Shown: positions 5,682 to 9,010 of the stretch, one piece after another
How the letters are laid out: each line of letters opens with the position of its first letter
Position numbering within the stretch: position 1 is the stretch's first letter
Source: an uncultured Campylobacter sp.
GTDB lineage: Bacteria > Campylobacterota > Campylobacteria > Campylobacterales > Campylobacteraceae
DNA: 9,010 nucleotides
Direction: 5' to 3'
Assembly: GCF_937949835.1 (NCBI RefSeq)
Contig: NZ_CALEDC010000448.1
Coordinates: 1 to 9,010, forward strand
The notes under the pieces: generated by a model
The model's database searches: none
Told to the model about the DNA's origin: nothing
Seen by the model: only the letters and a program-made list of their open reading frames with translations
Program-made: the position numbers and the translations under genes

Positions 5682-6488
5682 ATGAAAAAATCACTGTTTT
5701 TAACTCTTTTATCTTGCGTTTTTGTATTTGCGAATTCTTTAAGCCAAATAAAGCAGAGTAAAGTCATTCGTATCGCCGTTTATGAAAATGAACCTCCGTT
5801 TAGTAGGGTCACGGACAACGGCTTTGAGGGCTTTGACGTAGAGCTTGCTAATGCAATCGGAGGCAAAATTTTAGGCGATACCGGCGGCAGGATCGAGCTC
5901 ATACCGGTATCGGCGCAAGCTCGCTTTCCGTCCATTCAAAATAATCAGGCGGATATGCTTATCGCGGCTGCAAGCGTTACTGAGGAGAGAAAGAAAAATT
6001 ATGAGTTTTCGATGCCCTATCTTTCGGTAAATTCCGGAGTTTTAACCAGAAAAAGCGACAATATCCAAAAAATGAGCGATCTACGAGGTAAAAAAGTAGG
6101 CGTCATCCGCGGCTCGACGGGCGAAGCGTTTATGCAAAAGGACGGCGGCTACAATCTAGTGTATTGCAAAAATTCCTCCGATTGCTACAAGCGGTTAAAG
6201 AGCGGCGAGATCGACGGCGCGTGCGACGATAATCTATTTGTGATGGTCTATCCGGTCGCAGATCCTAGCGTCGAGGTTAATATCAAAAGTCTTGGCGAGA
6301 ACGTATTTTTAGGCATCGCGATGCAAAAGGGCAACGCAGATCTCGTAGAAGCCGTCAATCAAGCGCTCATCTCGCTTAGCAAAGAGGGCTTTTTCAAAAA
6401 GGCGTATAACGATACTTTCGAGCCTTTCTACAAAGGCACCGTCGATAAAAAATACTTCCTTTTAGACGACATATACAGCTTCTTTTAA
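5682..6488 (+). CDS. Periplasmic amino-acid-type solute-binding protein, copy 3
   Basis: This 268-aa family-3 binding protein is a close paralogue of copy 2. The signal peptide is MKKSLFLTLLSCVFVFA with cleavage expected before NSLS. Cys12 follows LLS and superficially resembles a lipobox, but the hydrophobic stretch before it would be unusually short, so a soluble periplasmic protein is favoured. Arg103 in SVTEERKKNYEFS (98-110) should bind the ligand carboxylate, GSTGEAF is at 144-150, and Asp183 (CDDNL 181-185) retains the acidic amino-group ligand lost in copy 2. Cys162, Cys168 and Cys181 are shared with copy 2. The tail is KGTVDKKYFLLDDIYSFF. AAAAAGGA lies 7 nt upstream of the ATG. Many differences from copy 2 are silent or conservative, which suggests an old, still functional duplication. 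No transporter subunit follows; the next gene is convergent. Confidence 0.93.
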   Translation: MKKSLFLTLLSCVFVFANSLSQIKQSKVIRIAVYENEPPFSRVTDNGFEGFDVELANAIGGKILGDTGGRIELIPVSAQARFPSIQNNQADMLIAAASVTEERKKNYEFSMPYLSVNSGVLTRKSDNIQKMSDLRGKKVGVIRGSTGEAFMQKDGGYNLVYCKNSSDCYKRLKSGEIDGACDDNLFVMVYPVADPSVEVNIKSLGENVFLGIAMQKGNADLVEAVNQALISLSKEGFFKKAYNDTFEPFYKGTVDKKYFLLDDIYSFF

Positions 6489-6517
6489 AATTTTAAATTT
6501 TGATTGCGGGGTCGGGA

Positions 6518-6539
6518 TTTGAAGCTTTACGGCTTTAAA
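6518..6539 (+). terminator. Weak stem-loop downstream of copy 3
   Basis: TTTGAAGC (6518-6525) pairs with GCTTTAAA (6532-6539), with one G-U pair and a 6-nt loop, 30 nt after the copy 3 stop. The stem is A/T-rich and the following T-run is poor. It could serve the array, but confidence is low. Confidence 0.25.
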
Positions 6540-6624
6540 TTCTAACCCATGCATAACCGGTGTGTCATTAAAATTCCATCTCAAAATTTTGTCCTAAAAT
6601 TTCATTTCAAATTTTATTAGTCCC

Positions 6625-6658
6625 ACTGCCGCGCCTAAGTCAGCGTGCACATGGCAGT
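6625..6658. repeat. Inverted repeat between convergent genes
   Basis: ACTGCC (6625-6630) pairs with GGCAGT (6653-6658) around a 22-nt loop. It lies between copy 3 and the convergent membrane-protein gene, so it might act on either strand, but it lacks a T-run. The rest of 6489-6723 is A/T-rich and non-coding. Confidence 0.25.
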
Positions 6659-6723
6659 CGTAATCTTTAGTATTTGCGAGTATTTACGGCGCGCAAAATT
6701 AGATTGAATTAAACTTTAAAATT

Positions 6724-7467
6724 TTACTTCGAGCCCTTGGAATTTTTTAAATCCTGCATGCGCTCCTGCTGAGCCTGTACGAACGCGTCGTATCTGATAA
6801 AAAGATAATCTTTGATCTCAAAAATCATCAACGTAAAAATCGAAGGCAGCGTAAAAAATCTAATCGTCATAAACACCAGATCAAGCGCGCTTAGCTCATC
6901 CTCGCTCGCTCGATACCCTCCCGCACTTGCGGTTAAAATCCCATGCAACGCCTCGTAGTTGTAAAGGATGAAAATCGTCACGAAAAGCGTCGAGAGCTTC
7001 GATACGATCTTATTCATTATCTGCGCCACGTCTTCGTCGGCGATCACCGACATCGCAAACCACACGAGGGTGAAAAACAGCGGAAAGACGATGTTAAAAT
7101 TTAGCGAGTTATCAAGCTTCTGTGCGCCTGTAACCGCGATGATCGCAAACACCGCCGCAAAGGGGATCACAAATAGCGCGAAGGTCATCGCCGATTTTAT
7201 CGCCTTAAAAAAGCTATACGCAAGCAGAGGCGAGCCCAAAGCGAGCAAAAAGAGCGTCAGCGCGTAGTTTGCTTTGGCAAAATCGTATAGGTTAAACATC
7301 GCAAATACCGATGCTGCTGCAAGTAGCGGCACGCTGAGCTTAAACAGTATCCCGTATTTGGCGTAAGCGCGCGATACGACGGCGTCGAGCTTGCTAAATT
7401 TGACATTTAAGCTTTGCGCCTTGATGAAAAACAAAATGACGAATTTTACGATTACGTTTGGGCTCAT
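6724..7467 (-). CDS. Hypothetical polytopic inner-membrane protein
   Basis: I do not recognise the family. The 247-aa product is strongly hydrophobic, with probable membrane helices near 44-60, 67-88, 93-113, 125-143, 156-171 and 197-218, and a possible short one at 5-15. A basic loop (KFSKLDAVVSRAYAK) lies between the first stretch and the first clear helix. The C-terminus is polar and charged (YDAFVQAQQERMQDLKNSKGSK), probably cytoplasmic. Helices three to five contain little charge except DED at 144-146. The frame can start at a GTG (7473) two codons earlier, but AAGG lies directly against that GTG and 5 nt before the ATG at 7467, so ATG is chosen. It runs toward the binding-protein array and is not part of that transcript. 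No permease signature (for example the EAA loop of ABC permeases) is evident, so it should not be taken as the missing transporter. Confidence 0.8.
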   Translation of the reverse strand: MSPNVIVKFVILFFIKAQSLNVKFSKLDAVVSRAYAKYGILFKLSVPLLAAASVFAMFNLYDFAKANYALTLFLLALGSPLLAYSFFKAIKSAMTFALFVIPFAAVFAIIAVTGAQKLDNSLNFNIVFPLFFTLVWFAMSVIADEDVAQIMNKIVSKLSTLFVTIFILYNYEALHGILTASAGGYRASEDELSALDLVFMTIRFFTLPSIFTLMIFEIKDYLFIRYDAFVQAQQERMQDLKNSKGSK

Positions 7468-7486
7468 ACGCACCTTTCCGTTTAAA

Positions 7487-7492
7487 TTTATA
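7487..7492 (-). promoter_or_regulatory. Candidate -10 element of the membrane-protein gene
   Basis: On the minus strand TATAAA lies 20 nt before the ATG at 7467 and predicts a short leader of about 13 nt that still contains GGAAAGG. It sits immediately downstream of two repeated boxes (7493-7505 and 7517-7530). Confidence 0.3.
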
Positions 7493-7530
7493 AAATTTAT
7501 CCGCGCTAAATTTGCGAAATTTTATCCGCG
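7493..7530 (-). repeat. Pair of direct repeats upstream of the membrane-protein gene
   Basis: On the plus strand AAATTTATCCGCG (7493-7505) and AAATTTTATCCGCG (7517-7530) are near-identical, separated by 11 bp. Relative to the minus-strand gene they occupy the spacer/-35 and upstream region of its likely promoter, a position typical of operator boxes. Confidence 0.4.
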
Positions 7531-7667
7531 GAGCCTGTCCGTAGAATTAGGCTTTGCCGACAGCTTATGCGGTCTGCGTTAAAATTTCATCGCGCTCTCG
7601 TTGCGTTGCTATCTTGCCGCCTTGTAGGCTCTGTCTTTTGGCTACGTGAGGCGGACCTGCGCGCTTT

Positions 7668-7699
7668 GGCTTGCATAGCGTCTCGCTAGCAAGCCTTTT
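7668..7699 (+). terminator. Rho-independent-terminator-like hairpin with no upstream gene
   Basis: GGCTTGC (7668-7674) pairs with GCAAGCC (7689-7695), and after one bulged A, TAGCG (7676-7680) pairs with CGCTA (7684-7688) around a TCT loop. Four T follow on the plus strand. No plus-strand gene precedes it for over 1 kb, so it would end either an unannotated RNA or nothing. Confidence 0.4.
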
Positions 7700-7864
7700 C
7701 GGGTTGCGACGTGCTACGGCGGCGCCCATTCGGCTCGGCGCGCGATACTTTGCTTGCGGTATCTGCGTCGCGCCTGCACATGAAAGCTTAGCGCCGCTAA
7801 AATTTTACCGGCTCTTAGCCCTATGCGATACGTCCTGTGCGCCGCGATAGAATTTTGCGCGATG

Positions 7865-7910
7865 CAAGGACCTACCGAGCTTGGCTTTGCGCCGCAAAGC
7901 GCTTGCCTTG
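7865..7910. repeat. Long imperfect stem-loop
   Basis: CAAGG (7865-7869) pairs with CCTTG (7906-7910), AGC (7878-7880) with GCT (7901-7903), and GCTTTGC (7884-7890) with GCAAAGC (7894-7900) around a 3-nt loop. The tip is perfect and the base is interrupted by internal loops. Its function is unknown. Confidence 0.35.
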
Positions 7911-7974
7911 TATTGGCCTGGGATGCGGCGCGAATGATTAAAATTTAACCGCACCATTGCCGAGCCGTTTTAAA

Positions 7975-7994
7975 GCTCAAACGAATTTTTGAGC
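7975..7994. repeat. Perfect 7-bp hairpin
   Basis: GCTCAAA (7975-7981) pairs with TTTGAGC (7988-7994) around CGAATT. On the minus strand it is followed by TTT, so it could be a weak back-up terminator downstream of the radA terminator. Confidence 0.3.
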
Positions 7995-8067
7995 CGCTAC
8001 GATACGTGAAATTCCAAAAATCGCGCCTTAGCGATCAAGCCCGTTCGCGCTTGCTTGTGAGCCATGC

Positions 8068-8088
8068 AAAAAGCGGCGCACTTGCGCC
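8068..8088 (-). terminator. Rho-independent terminator of radA
   Basis: Read on the minus strand, GGCGC, AAGT loop and GCGCC form a GC-rich stem, then GC and five T. It lies about 100 nt past the radA stop. Flanking GCGGCG/CGCCGC (8073-8078 / 8092-8097) offers an alternative wider pairing. It is the best terminator candidate in the window. Confidence 0.6.
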
Positions 8089-8189
8089 CTTCGCCGCGCC
8101 CATGCAAAAGCAACGCGTCCCTTGCTGCTCAAAGTCTATTTCCGCTTGCTCGCGCCGCCCGCCAAGCTGAAGCCAAGAAGCGCGCCGCC

Positions 8190-9010
8190 TCACATCCAAT
8201 CTAAAATTTGCGTGATCTCGGTAGCGCGAAAAATTTTAAGCCCCTGCGCGTTTTGCGGCTTCATCGGGACGATCGCGTTTTTAAATTTCTGCATCGCGGC
8301 TTCCTTCAGGCGCGCATCGAGGTTGAAGATCTCTCTGATCTCGCCGTTTAGGCTCACCTCACCGATGAAGACGCTCTCTTTGCTGATCGGGCGGTTTTTG
8401 AAGCTGCTTACGATCGCCGCGACGACGGCTAGATCGCACGCCGTTTCGGTGATCTTTACGCCGCCGCTTACGTTTACGAAGACGTCGTATCCGCCAAGCC
8501 CGATCTCAAGCTTGCGATCAAGCAGCGCCAGAAGCATATCGAGGCGGTTTTTATCAAAGCCCGTGGCGCTACGCTTCGGATAGCCGCTCTCGCACACGAG
8601 CGCTTGGATCTCTACGACGAGCGCGCGCGTACCCTCCATCGTGATCGTGATCGCCGAGCCGCTTACCGCCTTGCCGCGCGTGAAAAATTTACTCGCGACG
8701 TCCTTGGCGCTTACGAGCCCGTGCGGCCCCATCTCGAAAATCCCCACCTCGCTCGTAGCTCCGAAGCGGTTTTTAAAACCGCGTAAAATTCTAAGCTGCT
8801 TGCTTGCATCGCCCTCGAAATACAGCACCACATCCACCATATGCTCTAATATGCGCGGGCCTGCGATCGAGCCCTCTTTGGTGATGTGGCCGATGATGAA
8901 GATCGAAATCCCGCGCGCTTTGGCAAGTCGCATCAGCTCAAACGTGATCTCGCGCACCTGCGTGATCGAGCCAGGCGCAGAGGAGGCCTTGTCGCTAAAA
9001 AGTGTCTGGA
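8190..9010 (-). CDS. radA: DNA repair protein RadA, C-terminal part (cut by window edge)
   Basis: RadA (Sms) is a RecA-like helicase that promotes branch migration in recombinational repair. The reading frame enters from beyond position 9010, and 272 residues are visible; a full protein is usually about 450, so the zinc finger and Walker A lie outside. Visible residues show SAPGSITQVRE (10-20), IIGHITKEGSIAGPRILEH (38-56) and the RadA signature KNRFG (79-83) followed by EVGIF. After this comes the Lon-protease-like domain: SGSAITITMEGTRALVVEIQALV (116-138), NRLDMLLALL (154-163), DVFVNVSGGVKITETACDLA (175-194), IGEVSLNGEIREI (215-227) and a normal C-terminal end at ILDWM. A GTG at 8955-8957 is an internal codon and not the true start. 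The stop is followed by a good terminator about 100 nt on. Confidence 0.96.
   Translation of the reverse strand, partial: QTLFSDKASSAPGSITQVREITFELMRLAKARGISIFIIGHITKEGSIAGPRILEHMVDVVLYFEGDASKQLRILRGFKNRFGATSEVGIFEMGPHGLVSAKDVASKFFTRGKAVSGSAITITMEGTRALVVEIQALVCESGYPKRSATGFDKNRLDMLLALLDRKLEIGLGGYDVFVNVSGGVKITETACDLAVVAAIVSSFKNRPISKESVFIGEVSLNGEIREIFNLDARLKEAAMQKFKNAIVPMKPQNAQGLKIFRATEITQILDWM

Larger units (their letters stand above)
7468..8189. other. Hairpin-rich non-coding interval between the membrane-protein gene and radA
   Basis: About 720 bp contain no credible coding frame on either strand; short frames lack ribosome binding sites and membrane or domain features. I see a promoter/repeat cluster next to the membrane-protein gene, stem-loops at 7668-7699, 7865-7910 and 7975-7994, and the radA terminator at 8068-8088. 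No tRNA, tmRNA, RNase P or SRP RNA signature was found. The region between 7560 and 7860 resembles eroded coding sequence in base composition but gives no recognisable translation. Confidence 0.55.

Noticed and set aside
5682..5732. Copy 3 as a lipoprotein (LLSC near residue 12)
   Set aside because: The hydrophobic core before Cys12 would be only about seven residues, whereas a standard signal-peptidase site at FVFA is shared with copy 2, which has no Cys there.
6724..7467. The minus-strand membrane protein as the permease for the binding proteins
   Set aside because: It lacks the EAA-type cytoplasmic loop of ABC permeases, is convergent with the array, and has its own promoter.
7560..8110. 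tRNA, tmRNA, RNase P or SRP RNA gene in the large gap
   Set aside because: No T-loop GTTCRANNC, no CCA-ending acceptor stem, and none of the conserved cores of these RNAs was found on either strand.
8122..8583. 153-aa plus-strand frame opposite radA
   Set aside because: It is antisense to the conserved C-terminal domain of RadA, has a Ser/Arg/Pro-rich shadow composition and no ribosome binding site.
1..9010. CRISPR array, insertion sequence, prophage or toxin-antitoxin module
   Set aside because: There are no regularly spaced repeats, no transposase, integrase or phage-like frames, and no small overlapping gene pair.

Overview
The window looks chromosomal and most likely comes from a Campylobacter (Campylobacterota), probably one of the higher-GC oral-type species in the C. 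gracilis / C. rectus / C. showae range. This rests on three things: the word AAATTT/AAAATTTT is extremely frequent inside and between genes, -10 elements of the TAAAAT/TATAAT type have no clear -35 box, and the gene types (flavin-dependent ThyX, PEB1-like binding proteins, RadA) fit. The species guess is inference; no rRNA or other marker is present.

Layout, left to right. (1) 43-1459, plus strand: thyX (flavin-dependent thymidylate synthase), then 34 nt later an unrecognised 248-aa soluble protein, probably co-transcribed. (2) 1460-1681: a run of stem-loops (candidate terminator) and a promoter for a monocistronic DJ-1/PfpI-family gene (1682-2278), which has its own candidate terminator. (3) 2279-2744: no intact gene, but the decayed remains of a small two-helix membrane protein (about 2354-2602). 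(4) 2745-3440: ung, uracil-DNA glycosylase. (5) 3612-6488: three paralogous periplasmic amino-acid-type solute-binding proteins, each exactly 268 aa. The first is separated from the others by a 439-bp non-coding gap; the second and third form a tight pair 17 bp apart. No permease or ATPase gene accompanies them here. (6) 6724-7467, minus strand: an unrecognised polytopic membrane protein, convergent with the binding-protein array. (7) 7468-8189: about 720 bp with no credible gene but many stem-loops, including a good rho-independent terminator for the next gene. (8) 8190-9010, minus strand: the C-terminal part of radA, cut by the window edge.

Functionally, thyX and ung both act against uracil in DNA (dTMP supply and uracil excision), and radA is a recombination/repair protein, but the three are not in one transcript. 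The most unusual part is the orphan binding-protein array. Its members share a conserved cysteine pair and a C-terminal tail beyond the usual fold, and the middle copy has lost the acidic residue expected to hold the ligand's amino group. Nothing here resembles a CRISPR array, insertion sequence, prophage, tRNA or rRNA.
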